A DNA stretch of 64,000 nt from an uncultured Saprospiraceae bacterium (GTDB taxonomy: Bacteria > Bacteroidota > Bacteroidia > Chitinophagales > Saprospiraceae): positions 62,001-126,000 of the forward strand of contig CALIAU010000001.1 in NCBI GenBank assembly GCA_938045585.1, read 5' to 3'. Shown piece by piece: positions 28,780 through 38,591 of this stretch. A program made the translations under genes and the position numbers. The notes under the pieces were generated by a model that did not search any database, was not told where the DNA came from, and saw only the letters and a program-made list of their open reading frames with translations. The number at the start of each line of letters is the position of its first letter. Position 1 is the stretch's first letter.

Positions 28780-29670
28780 TTATTTGGTTTCAGGAAATAT
28801 CTTTAAAAATTTCTTAGGAAGATTCGATTCTACTTTTAAATTCTCCTTAGTTACGGGATGTACAAATTCAAGAGAAGTAGCATGCAGGTATAACCCTTTT
28901 CCTTTCAATACTTTCCCCGCAATACCGTACTTCGCATCCCCTAAAATAGGATTCTTCAATTCGAGCATATGTATGCGTAATTGATGTCGTCTACCTGTCT
29001 TAGGATGTAATGCAACCAAATTTAGAAATTCAAATTTTTCTGATTCAATGGATGCAATAACTTTATAATCTGTGGTAGCAAGTTTTCCTTTTAATATGTT
29101 TTCGATATTCCCCTCTGTATCCATATTGCCTATTGTAACAGCATGGTAGGTTTTATCTATTTTTTTCTCTTCAAACAATTTATTGAGTGCCATTACTACC
29201 TTATGTGTTTTACCACAAAGGAGGGCTCCGCTTGTAGGAAGGTCAAGTCGGTGGATAGGTTCAGCTCTTGTAAGTGCATCTTTCTCTTTGCTTAGACTGA
29301 GATTAGAATTGAGTGCATTCTCTAGCTTCCATTTTTTATTTCCACTTACGACTATGCCAGCAGGCTTGTTTACGACAGCAAGAAATTCATCTTCATAAAG
29401 TACTTCAAGATCTAGGTCAATTTTTGTCTTATGTTCCTTTGGCTTGCTTTGGTATAATTCTACAATTTCACCGCCTTGTACGTAGTCTGCTGTATGGCCA
29501 GTTTCTCCGTTGAGTTTTACAAGTCGTTTTTCTATAGCCTTCTTCATTCCTTTTTTTGATTGAATGGATTCAAACTTGCCAGGAAGATGGTCGGATAAGC
29601 GTTCTTGCTTTTCTAAGGGAGGGACGGTATATGTTTCTATCTTTTTCAGAGTAGTTGATTGTTTGGACAA
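28780..29670 (-). CDS. RluA-family pseudouridine synthase with S4-like N-terminus
   Basis: IHRLDLPTSGALLCGKT; PKTGRRHQLRIHMLELKNPILGDAKYG. Start uncertain (TTG). Confidence 0.9.
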   Translation of the reverse strand: MSKQSTTLKKIETYTVPPLEKQERLSDHLPGKFESIQSKKGMKKAIEKRLVKLNGETGHTADYVQGGEIVELYQSKPKEHKTKIDLDLEVLYEDEFLAVVNKPAGIVVSGNKKWKLENALNSNLSLSKEKDALTRAEPIHRLDLPTSGALLCGKTHKVVMALNKLFEEKKIDKTYHAVTIGNMDTEGNIENILKGKLATTDYKVIASIESEKFEFLNLVALHPKTGRRHQLRIHMLELKNPILGDAKYGIAGKVLKGKGLYLHATSLEFVHPVTKENLKVESNLPKKFLKIFPETK

Positions 29671-29714
29671 AGGTAGAGAAAGGAATTGATTATATTCACC
29701 TTATAATTTTTATT

Positions 29715-30128
29715 ATGAATACAATATTAGAAGATAAGGCAAAACCTCTTGGTAATTATCCACATGTTAAAAGAGTGGGAGATTTATTATTTGTTTCTGG
29801 AACAAGTAGTAGAAAACCGGACAATACCCATGTAGGTGCTACACAAGATGAAAATGGTAAATGGACCTATGATATACGCCTACAAACGGAGGCAGTCTTA
29901 AATAATATTGATGCGTATCTAAAAAGTGTGGGTGCAGATATTTCACATGTTGTCGATATTACCAGCTTTTTAGTAGATATGAAGGACTTTCCTGGCTACA
30001 ATGAAACTTACGCCAAGTTCTTCAATAAAGAGTCAGGTCCTGCTAGAACTACGGTTGCCGTACATCAGTTACCACATCCAAACATTATTATAGAGATAAA
30101 AGCAATTGCTCATTTTCCTATAAAGTAG
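29715..30128 (+). CDS. RidA/YjgF family protein
   Basis: GDLLFVSGTSSRKPDN...QTEAVLNNIDAYLKSVGADISHVVDITSFLVDMKDF...GPARTTVAVHQLP; start 29715. Confidence 0.92.
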   Translation: MNTILEDKAKPLGNYPHVKRVGDLLFVSGTSSRKPDNTHVGATQDENGKWTYDIRLQTEAVLNNIDAYLKSVGADISHVVDITSFLVDMKDFPGYNETYAKFFNKESGPARTTVAVHQLPHPNIIIEIKAIAHFPIK

Positions 30129-30303
30129 TTCATCGTTTTTTAACTCACCAGCCTGATTGTAAAACACCAAATTCTTACTCTCAACATTTTTAACGTTTTT
30201 TTTGAATAAAAAAATTTAGTTTATTCGCAATGATATTTAGCTTAGCTGTGAAAATGAAGTAGCTTGATTTTGGAATTAATAATTGAATAATAAAACTGTT
30301 TAC

Positions 30304-31116
30304 ATGGAATTTAATTTGGAAAAGCTAATTGAAAAAGCATATGAGTATGGGCCAGGTGTCATAAAAGCGATAGTGGTTCTTATCATCGGCTTATGGATTA
30401 TTTCTCGTCTCGTTAAGTTTTTAAAACAATTGATGATAAAAAATGGAGTAGACAATGATTTAATTCCATTTTTAAGCTCACTGACTTCCGTAATATTAAA
30501 AGTTCTTTTGGTTTTTTCAGTAGCTGAAATGGTTGGTATTAAAACAACATCCTTTGTAGCTATGCTTGCGGCAGCTGGATTTGCTATTGGAATGGCATTG
30601 CAAGGTAGTCTGGGCAATTTTGCATCTGGTGTATTAGTCTTACTATTTAAGCCTTACAAAACGGGTGATTTAGTTGAGATCGATGGACAAAAGGGTTGGG
30701 TAAAAGGAATAGAAATATTTAATACCACACTTAAGACGGCTACGAATCAAAATGTAATCATTCCTAATAGCAAGGCAACAGGAGATACTATAGTGAATCA
30801 CTCTTCAAATGGATATATCCGAGTTGATTTATTTTTTGCTATGCCCTATGAGGAGGATTTTGAAAAGGTCAAATATGCTATCTTAAATGATGTCCGTTCT
30901 TTGGATGGTGTTTATTCTGATCCAGCACCATCGGTGGCAATTGAATCGTTTGAAAGCCATAATATAAATGTTGGAGTCTTTCTGCATTGCAAGCCTGAAG
31001 ACTATTGGAATGTGTTCTATGCAGCTAATAATCAAATCAAGGCTACGCTAGGACAGAACAATTTCAAAATGGCATATTCTGAAGGGATTGAATTGGGTAA
31101 TATTGGAAAGAATTAG
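30304..31116 (+). CDS. Small-conductance mechanosensitive channel (MscS family)
   Basis: AAAGFAIGMALQGSLGNFASGVLVLLFKPYKTGDLVEI. Confidence 0.94.
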   Translation: MEFNLEKLIEKAYEYGPGVIKAIVVLIIGLWIISRLVKFLKQLMIKNGVDNDLIPFLSSLTSVILKVLLVFSVAEMVGIKTTSFVAMLAAAGFAIGMALQGSLGNFASGVLVLLFKPYKTGDLVEIDGQKGWVKGIEIFNTTLKTATNQNVIIPNSKATGDTIVNHSSNGYIRVDLFFAMPYEEDFEKVKYAILNDVRSLDGVYSDPAPSVAIESFESHNINVGVFLHCKPEDYWNVFYAANNQIKATLGQNNFKMAYSEGIELGNIGKN

Positions 31117-31139
31117 GAATGAAAATTTTGCTCTTATAA

Positions 31140-31340
31140 TTACTCATATTTTAGAATGTCTCCCGGTTGGCAATCCAATTCTTTACAAATTGCACTTAGC
31201 GTAGAGAAACGAACGGCCTTTGCTTTTCCAGATTTCAGAATCGATAAATTTGCTGTTGTTATTCCTATGGCATTTGCCAAATCCTTGCTTTTCATTTTAC
31301 GTAAGGCTAGCATGATATCAAGCTGAACAATAATCTTCAT
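31140..31340 (-). CDS. XRE-family HTH regulator (YozG-like)
   Basis: KSKDLANAIGITTANLSILKSGKAKAVRFSTLSAICKELDCQPGDIL. Confidence 0.92.
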   Translation of the reverse strand: MKIIVQLDIMLALRKMKSKDLANAIGITTANLSILKSGKAKAVRFSTLSAICKELDCQPGDILKYE

Positions 31341-31342
31341 AA

Positions 31343-31861
31343 TTAAATGGTTAAGTCGTTTTCAGTTTTCAATTGAATTGCATTTGTGAATAGTTTGCTT
31401 GTTAGCATAAAAAACAAACCAATGCAGATGATGAATAAATAAATGAAGGTTTTGTCACTAACACCAATGGAGAGTGTATTGTCAAAATGTATGCTTGAAA
31501 GACCATCAAATAACCACCAAAAGACACCAGTAAGAATAAAACTTTTACCAGCCAAATCAGTATTCATACTAAGAGAAGGATTGTAAATATTATTTGAAAG
31601 GATGAGCTTTGCAGCTGTACGTAATTTGATTAAGCCAAAAATAAATACAAAATAGAATATGAGATTAAGACCCATAAAGATGTAATGAGCAATTGTTAAA
31701 TCACTTATTGCTATTTTGTTTCCATCGAAAGTAAAAGAATAATCTATCTCTCCAAGCTCGGTAAAGGAAAAGAAGCTGAGTATGAGCCCTAAGCCAATTG
31801 ATAAGAGGGTCAGAAATATTAATACATTCAAAGTTGTAAATAAGGTCTTTGCAGTGTTCAT
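31343..31861 (-). CDS. DUF2975-family membrane protein
   Basis: Multi-TM protein directly upstream of a YozG-like HTH gene (2-nt gap), the usual DUF2975/XRE arrangement. Confidence 0.85.
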   Translation of the reverse strand: MNTAKTLFTTLNVLIFLTLLSIGLGLILSFFSFTELGEIDYSFTFDGNKIAISDLTIAHYIFMGLNLIFYFVFIFGLIKLRTAAKLILSNNIYNPSLSMNTDLAGKSFILTGVFWWLFDGLSSIHFDNTLSIGVSDKTFIYLFIICIGLFFMLTSKLFTNAIQLKTENDLTI

Positions 31862-31987
31862 AAGTAAAGTAATTATTTTTTAACTACTCCAAAGTTATAT
31901 AAAAAATTATTGAAAAACAATAATAAATTATTATTATACAATAATTTGTATACAATCATTCACTAATTAGGAACGAGTTAGGTGATA

Positions 31988-33103
31988 TTACTTCTGAATG
32001 TCATTATAAAAAGCCTTCTCTGTAAGTTCTGACCATTTATTAATCTTCTTTCTAAAAGCATTATAACTATTATATACCTTTTTCGCCATCGGATCAGATT
32101 CAGTTAATTCGGCTAGGACCTCATCGGTTTTTTCTCTGAGCACATCCAGTACCTCCTTTGGGAATCGTCTAACTTCTGTTCCGCTGTCTAGAATTTTTTC
32201 CAAATAGGCTCCATTCTGTGCATCAAATTCTGCAAGTACCCAGGCTTGGACACGAAGACTAGCAGTAAATAAAATCTCTTGGAGATCGGCTGGAAGACTG
32301 TCATGTGCTTTTTTGTTCACTATAAATTCTAATTGCGAACCAGTTTCGTGCCAACCAGGGGTGTAATAATATTTGGCTGCTTTATTGAGTCCAAGTTTAT
32401 AGTCATGGTAGGGACCTACCCATTCTGTAGCATCAATAACGCCGCGTTCTAAGTTTGTATAAATTTCACCACCAGGTACTGTGATAGCGGCACCGCCCGC
32501 TTTTTCAATGACCTTCCCTGCTAGACCTGGAATCCGCATTTTTAAGCCTTGTAAATCAGTAGCTTTATTTATCTCCTTATTAAACCAGCCTCCCATTTGA
32601 ACTCCTGTATTGCCAGCAAGCAATGGAATTAAGTCAAAGGGTGCATATACTTCTTTCCATAGTTCATAACCCTCGCGGTCACCACCAATTAACCAAGCCA
32701 ATATCTGTTGCGCATTCATACCAAAAGGAACAGCGGTAAAGAAGGGTGCTGCTGGGGCTATTCCTTGCCAGTAATACGCACCACCTGCACCCATTTCTGT
32801 CGTACCAACCGAGGTGGTATAGAATGTTTGCAATCCTGGCGCCAGCTCACCTGCACCAAACACCTTAATATTTAATCGACCTCCTGACATTTTCCCTACC
32901 CATTCCGCAAACAGATTACAAGACTCACCAAATACAGGAAAATTTTTCCCCCATACAGTAGTCATCCTCCAATTAAACACCGTATTAGAATGCATATTAA
33001 CCAAGGGTACTGCGGCTTCATTTTTACAAGCACTTGTGTTTGCAAGTAAAGCTGCGCCTGTAATTCCTAGTGCGGATTTTTTAAGAAAGTCTTTTCGTTT
33101 CAT
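31988..33103 (-). CDS. TRAP transporter substrate-binding protein (DctP/TAXI-type)
   Basis: FNWRMTTVWGKNFPVFGESCNLFAEWVGKMSGGRLNIKVFGAGELAP; signal with lipobox-like LLANTSAC. Confidence 0.94.
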   Translation of the reverse strand: MKRKDFLKKSALGITGAALLANTSACKNEAAVPLVNMHSNTVFNWRMTTVWGKNFPVFGESCNLFAEWVGKMSGGRLNIKVFGAGELAPGLQTFYTTSVGTTEMGAGGAYYWQGIAPAAPFFTAVPFGMNAQQILAWLIGGDREGYELWKEVYAPFDLIPLLAGNTGVQMGGWFNKEINKATDLQGLKMRIPGLAGKVIEKAGGAAITVPGGEIYTNLERGVIDATEWVGPYHDYKLGLNKAAKYYYTPGWHETGSQLEFIVNKKAHDSLPADLQEILFTASLRVQAWVLAEFDAQNGAYLEKILDSGTEVRRFPKEVLDVLREKTDEVLAELTESDPMAKKVYNSYNAFRKKINKWSELTEKAFYNDIQK

Positions 33104-33108
33104 AGTTA

Positions 33109-34455
33109 TTAAGTGAACATGTAAATCAATTCAGGATAAAACATAAGTATGGAGATACAGACTATTTGAATTAGAATAAAGGGTAAAATACCTCTATATA
33201 AATGTGTGCTCGTAATCTGGGGAGGTGCAACCCCTTTGAGATAAAATAGAGAAAATCCAAACGGAGGGGTAAGGAATGAAGTCTGTAAATTCATTGCCAT
33301 TAAAATTGCCACCCAAAGCATGTCCACTTCATAGACATTAAAAATAGGTGTAACAACTGGAATGAAAATAAATATGATCTCAATAAAGTCAATAAAAAAG
33401 CCACTTATAAACATGACAAGCATAACGATAATAAGAAAGCCAGTCGCAGATAAATTGGCAGACTCCACTAGGTGCACTAAAAATTCATCTCCGCCTAAGG
33501 TTCTAAATACAAGTGTAAAAGTAGTTGCGCCTAATAGAATTAAAAACACCATAGCTGTCAGACGCATCGTTTGTCGCATGACCTGATGCAAAACACTCAA
33601 ATTAAATTTCCCCTCGATGAAAGTAAGTACACTAGCTCCAAAAGCTCCTACTGCCGCCGCCTCTGTGGGTGAGGCTATTCCTTTTAGAATAGACCCAAGC
33701 ACAGCAATAATTAAAAGCAGAGGAAGCACAAAGGCCTTAACTACTTTTTTCCCAAAACCCTTAGCTCTACTTCTTTGTATCTCTTCTTTGGAAATAGAAG
33801 GTGCCCAGTCAGGATACATTTTACAGATAATCAAAACATACATAATGTATGCAAAAACTAGAAAGACACCTGGGAGAATTGCTGCCTTAAAAATAGTGCC
33901 TACATCTACTTGTGAAACACCTGTGGAGTTGGCACCAATCTGATCTGCTAACAAGATTAAGACCACTGATGGAGGAATTATTTGCCCTAAGGTCCCTGAG
34001 GATGCAATAACGCCTGTAGCTAACTCTTCCTTGTATCCTCGCTTCAACATAACAGGCAAACTTATAACACCCATAGTAACAACTGTTGCTCCTACTATTC
34101 CTGTAGAGGCAGCCAAAAGAGCTCCCACTAAGATGACAGAGATAGCAAGACCTCCTTTTATTTCTCCAAAAAGATTGGACATGGTATCTAGTAGGCTTTC
34201 TGCTAAACCTGATTTTTCTAACATTATTCCCATGTAAATAAAAAGAGGGACTGCCATGAGCATAGTATTATTTAATGTGCCCATGAAACGAGGTGGAAGT
34301 AAATAGAAATCACCCAAGCGAATTGTGCCTGGGGCAACTAGCATCAATACTAGAGCAAATAAAGTAGATACTCCGCCAAGTGTGAGAGCAACGGGATAAC
34401 CCTTGAGGATTAAAATGAAAATTATCAGAAACAATATGACTGCAAGTATTCCCAT
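33109..34455 (-). CDS. TRAP transporter large permease (DctM)
   Basis: PLFIYMGIMLEKSGLAESLLD; GTLGQIIPPSVVLILLADQIG. Confidence 0.95.
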   Translation of the reverse strand: MGILAVILFLIIFILILKGYPVALTLGGVSTLFALVLMLVAPGTIRLGDFYLLPPRFMGTLNNTMLMAVPLFIYMGIMLEKSGLAESLLDTMSNLFGEIKGGLAISVILVGALLAASTGIVGATVVTMGVISLPVMLKRGYKEELATGVIASSGTLGQIIPPSVVLILLADQIGANSTGVSQVDVGTIFKAAILPGVFLVFAYIMYVLIICKMYPDWAPSISKEEIQRSRAKGFGKKVVKAFVLPLLLIIAVLGSILKGIASPTEAAAVGAFGASVLTFIEGKFNLSVLHQVMRQTMRLTAMVFLILLGATTFTLVFRTLGGDEFLVHLVESANLSATGFLIIVMLVMFISGFFIDFIEIIFIFIPVVTPIFNVYEVDMLWVAILMAMNLQTSFLTPPFGFSLFYLKGVAPPQITSTHLYRGILPFILIQIVCISILMFYPELIYMFT

Positions 34456-34985
34456 TAATAGGAAGGATTATTTTTTTGACTGCCTGAGTCATCTTTACCT
34501 AAGGTTTGTATTGCTTGAATGATGCTTGCAATACCCTGTAGCAATAAAAGAATGAATCCTAAAACAAGACAAAACTTTAATATATATAAACAGGGGAGAC
34601 CACCAGATTGCGCAGAACTTTCTCTAAAGGTAAAAGAGAATGAAAAATATTTCCAACAAGCGATAATAGAAACAATACTCCAAGGGAGTAAAAACAAGAG
34701 GCCACCCAATAAGTTTACCAATGCCTTTCGTTTATCTGACCATTTATCATAAAATACATCTACACGCACATGCTTGTCGTGCTTCAATGTGTATCCAATA
34801 CCAAAAAGAATAATGAAGGAAAAAAGATACACCTCTAGTTCAGAAAGCCAAATAAATGAAATATTGAATACATATCTCAAAATTACATCAAATACAATCA
34901 TCCACACAAGTAGGGTACATGACCAGGCAAACAGATTGCCTATGTACTCATTCAAGTTTGAAAATGTGTCTTTTAGAAATTCCAT
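34455..34985 (-). CDS. TRAP transporter small permease (DctQ)
   Basis: Four-TM protein immediately upstream of DctM; FIWLSELEVYLFSFIILFGIGYTLKHDKHVRVDVFYDK. Confidence 0.93.
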   Translation of the reverse strand: MEFLKDTFSNLNEYIGNLFAWSCTLLVWMIVFDVILRYVFNISFIWLSELEVYLFSFIILFGIGYTLKHDKHVRVDVFYDKWSDKRKALVNLLGGLLFLLPWSIVSIIACWKYFSFSFTFRESSAQSGGLPCLYILKFCLVLGFILLLLQGIASIIQAIQTLGKDDSGSQKNNPSY

Positions 34986-35105
34986 TGCTTAATTCTAGCA
35001 TAAAATATAGGATAATTTACATAAGTCTAATGAAACAGATAATATCCTTATTATTTCTAAAAATTGAGGATGTAATCCATAAGGACAATGGGTCTTGAAA
35101 ATCTC

Positions 35106-35131
35106 AAAATTAGTCATATTCGACTAATTTT
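35106..35131. promoter_or_regulatory. Inverted repeat AAAATTAGTC-atattc-GACTAATTTT, candidate regulator binding site
   Basis: 10-bp perfect arms in the dctQ/tetR divergent region. Confidence 0.65.
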
Positions 35132-35201
35132 ATTTAGTATATTCGTCACCAACGACTATAAGGATGCCTAATCATCGGTCGTTGAAGACTATACTCAAAG
35201 T

Positions 35202-35858
35202 ATGAAAACCAGAGAACGTATAATGTATGCCGTTGTAGATGCCTTTAATGACAAGGGCTTTCATGCGTATTCTTTGACCGATCTGGCGCACTTATGCAAA
35301 ATGAGTAGAGGGAATTTAGCCTACCATTACAAATACAAAGAAGACATCCTCGATGATATTGCTGTTAAAATGCAACGCGATATAAATAGATTTAGAAGAT
35401 ATCGAAAAGAAAATCCGGCCTTCTATAATCTAAATCTTGATATACGCACTTGCCGATTTTTACAAAAACGTTATCCATTTGTTTTTAGAGATATGTCCAT
35501 TTTAGAACATGATTCTATTAAGGAGGTTATGAACAATTGGTCAAGAGAAATTATCAAACGGAATTTAGAGGCATTTGCATATGGGATTTCTATTGGTAAC
35601 ATAAAACCCGAGCCCTATCAAGGATTGTACTACCAGCTATCAGTAAATGCTTGGTTGATTACGTATACTTGGTTAGCACAGGATCAGGTGCGCAAGATTG
35701 GTGTAAAAGAAGAAGCTGAACGCATGGTTTGGAGTACCATTGTAGCGTATTTTACGCCCAAAGGATTAGATGACTTCATAAAGCATTATGGGAAAGATTT
35801 TCTTGTTGATTACGGAATTCCCATGAAGCAATACGCAACATTGAAACACTTATTTTAA
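35202..35858 (+). CDS. TetR/AcrR-family transcriptional regulator
   Basis: VVDAFNDKGFHAYSLTDLAHLCKMSRGNLAYHYKYKEDILDDI. Confidence 0.92.
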   Translation: MKTRERIMYAVVDAFNDKGFHAYSLTDLAHLCKMSRGNLAYHYKYKEDILDDIAVKMQRDINRFRRYRKENPAFYNLNLDIRTCRFLQKRYPFVFRDMSILEHDSIKEVMNNWSREIIKRNLEAFAYGISIGNIKPEPYQGLYYQLSVNAWLITYTWLAQDQVRKIGVKEEAERMVWSTIVAYFTPKGLDDFIKHYGKDFLVDYGIPMKQYATLKHLF

Positions 35859-35871
35859 ATATAATATAGAG

Positions 35872-37062
35872 ATGAATCAAAATTATTTTACTGAAGAGCA
35901 TAATTTATTCCGAGAAGGTTTCAGAACATTTTTAAAAAACGAGGTGGTACCACATTTAGACGAGTGGGAAAAGACAGGAACAATTGCTAGAGATATTTGG
36001 AAAAAGTTTGGAGAGATGGGCTACTTCGGAATTCGTTATCCAGAAAAATATGGCGGCTTAGATCTTGATATATTTTACCTAGTCATCTGGCTTGAAGAAT
36101 TACAACGTATAAATTCTGGTGGATTTGCGGCCGCAATGTGGGCACATACCTATTTAGCGATGACCCATCTCAATAAAGAAGGAAGTGAAGAGATAAAACA
36201 AAAATATCTAAGAGGAAGTATAGATGGCACTATGATGGGATGCCTATGCATAACTGAACCATTTGGCGGATCTGATGTAGGTGCCATGCGTACCACAGCA
36301 GTAAGAGAAGGAGATGAGTATGTGCTCAATGGCTCCAAAACATTTATCACAAATGGAGTTTACTCAGATTACCTTATAGTGATTGCAAAAATGGATGCAG
36401 ATATAAACCCTAAATCTATGGGTGTTTTTTTAGTAGATAGAGATACACCAGGCCTGAGCGCTTCTAAGTTAGATAAATTAGGTTGGCGTGCTTCTGATAC
36501 AGGTGAAATAGCATTCGATAATGTACGTATTCCTGCAAGTCATTTAATGGGCGAACCTGGAAAAGGATTTTATTATGTAATGGAGCATTTTGCCTTGGAA
36601 AGACTTATTATGGGAATTAATGCACATGCCCGAGCAGAATATGCCATTGAGTATACCTTAAAATATATGACAGAACGCATTGCGTTTGGAAAATCTTTAG
36701 ACAAGTTTCAAGTCTTAAGACACAGAGCAGCTGAAATGTCTGCTGAAGTGGAAATAATCAAAACGTTTAATTACCAAGTGGCCCATAGTCTAGATGCAGG
36801 GGAATATGTTGTAAAAGAAGCATGTATGTCTAAAATGCAAGCAACAAAAATTGCAGATGAGGTTATCTACGATTGCCTACAATTTTTAGGAGGATATGGC
36901 TATATGGAAGAATATCCGCTTGCTCGTATGTTTCGAGATAGCAGGTTAGGACCTATTGGAGGGGGTACATCTGAAATTCTAAAAGAGATTCTCGCTAAAA
37001 TGATTATTGATAAAAAAGAATATAAGTCAAAACTAAAGAAAGCTAAGCCTCTAGCTGTCTAA
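35872..37062 (+). CDS. Acyl-CoA dehydrogenase
   Basis: CLCITEPFGGSDVGAMRTTAVREGDEYVLNGSKTFITNG; LQFLGGYGYMEEYPLARMFRDSRLGPIGGGTSEILKEILAK. Confidence 0.96.
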   Translation: MNQNYFTEEHNLFREGFRTFLKNEVVPHLDEWEKTGTIARDIWKKFGEMGYFGIRYPEKYGGLDLDIFYLVIWLEELQRINSGGFAAAMWAHTYLAMTHLNKEGSEEIKQKYLRGSIDGTMMGCLCITEPFGGSDVGAMRTTAVREGDEYVLNGSKTFITNGVYSDYLIVIAKMDADINPKSMGVFLVDRDTPGLSASKLDKLGWRASDTGEIAFDNVRIPASHLMGEPGKGFYYVMEHFALERLIMGINAHARAEYAIEYTLKYMTERIAFGKSLDKFQVLRHRAAEMSAEVEIIKTFNYQVAHSLDAGEYVVKEACMSKMQATKIADEVIYDCLQFLGGYGYMEEYPLARMFRDSRLGPIGGGTSEILKEILAKMIIDKKEYKSKLKKAKPLAV

Positions 37063-37238
37063 TAGTGATGTTCTTACCATTAGATGATTTGCGGATTTAG
37101 ATACAGTTTAAAACATCCTTAATCCAATTTCTAATAATCTTTTATTATTATCGACTAAGATGATTTTAGACAGAAGTATTGCAATTGATTTATCCAGTGG
37201 TCCAGCTTATTTAGAAATAGATTACTTTTAAGAGATCT

Positions 37239-38549
37239 ATGCTTAAACATTTGTTAGAGAACATTAGAAATATTGGAGTTCATCCGCATCTAAGTGATGA
37301 GGAAAGTAGTGTTGTGAAAATGGTAAATGATGGATTAATAATAGCTATCATTTTTACAATTTTGGACACCATAATCTCGCTTCTAACAGGAAAGATAGAT
37401 ACCGCTTTGTTTACCATGATGTTTCCTGTCCTTTTTATGCTATCTATGGTGTTGCATCACTATGGTAAGTATTATTTAGCTAAGGTATTTCTCATAACTA
37501 TTTTGGGAGTACTGTTGGTTATACAATCTTATTTTTTTGGAGATACAGTTGACATAACAAATCTATTTATTGTTTTGATAGTATTTGTAATAGTTGTGTT
37601 TGAAAAAGATTTTCTTTCTATAATAATATTTACCCTATATATTTTACTGGCATTCTTTTTAAAAAATTGGATAGTCAAAAACTTAGATCATCCCTTGGCA
37701 AATGAAGGAATGATATATGCTAAAGAAGTATATTTCATTCTATCCTTAATACTTACAAGTATATTAATTTTGAGAGTGCTAAAGCGTAAGCAGAGATATA
37801 TAGATTTATCAAATAGCTTGCTTACTGATTTAGAAAAAAATAATTCTGCACTCAAAGAAAGTAATGATAGACTAAAGAGTTTTGCATATGCAACTTCCCA
37901 TGATTTGAAAACACCCTTGAGAAATGTAGCAAGTTATATTGAATTGTTGTCACGGCGAATTTCAAATTTAGACGATCAAAAAATTCAAGATTATTTGTCT
38001 CTGACTAAGAAAGGGGTTGGAATAATGAACGAAAGTATAGACGACATTCTTACTCTTTCAAGTCTAGAGTACAATTCAGAGAGATGGGTAATTTTGGATT
38101 TGGAAGAAATAATTGATGAACTCAAATTTAATTATCAAGTTAAGTTAGAATCTGATAGTTTGGAAATTAGAACAAAAGCCTTGCCTAAGATTTTGGGTAA
38201 TAGAGCCCAATTAATTGTATTGTTTCAAAATCTAATTGATAATAGCATAAAATATAATGAGAATTCTAAGGTCATTATCCAAATGTATGGAGAGAAAAGA
38301 TCAACGGATACTTTAATTTTATTTAAAGATAACGGTATTGGAATAGAGCAAGAATATGATACTTATATTTTTGAACCCTTCAAACGTCTACATAGTAATT
38401 CTAAATATGATGGGACTGGGCTAGGTCTGGCAATCGTTAAAAAAATCATGGATTCACACAGTGGATCTATAAAACTGCAGAACAATAAACAGAATTTCGG
38501 GACACTGTTCGAACTTCGTTTCCCAAAGTTAAATAATGACAAGGGGTAG
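37239..38549 (+). CDS. Membrane sensor histidine kinase (orphan)
   Basis: N-terminal TM bundle; YATSHDLKTPLRNVASYIELL H-box; N/G boxes FQNLIDNSIKYNE, DNGIGIE, GTGLGLAIVKKI. Confidence 0.93.
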   Translation: MLKHLLENIRNIGVHPHLSDEESSVVKMVNDGLIIAIIFTILDTIISLLTGKIDTALFTMMFPVLFMLSMVLHHYGKYYLAKVFLITILGVLLVIQSYFFGDTVDITNLFIVLIVFVIVVFEKDFLSIIIFTLYILLAFFLKNWIVKNLDHPLANEGMIYAKEVYFILSLILTSILILRVLKRKQRYIDLSNSLLTDLEKNNSALKESNDRLKSFAYATSHDLKTPLRNVASYIELLSRRISNLDDQKIQDYLSLTKKGVGIMNESIDDILTLSSLEYNSERWVILDLEEIIDELKFNYQVKLESDSLEIRTKALPKILGNRAQLIVLFQNLIDNSIKYNENSKVIIQMYGEKRSTDTLILFKDNGIGIEQEYDTYIFEPFKRLHSNSKYDGTGLGLAIVKKIMDSHSGSIKLQNNKQNFGTLFELRFPKLNNDKG

Positions 38550-38591
38550 TTTTCCGTTCTTCTTTTCTGTCCGGTGTTTATTTGTAATTAT

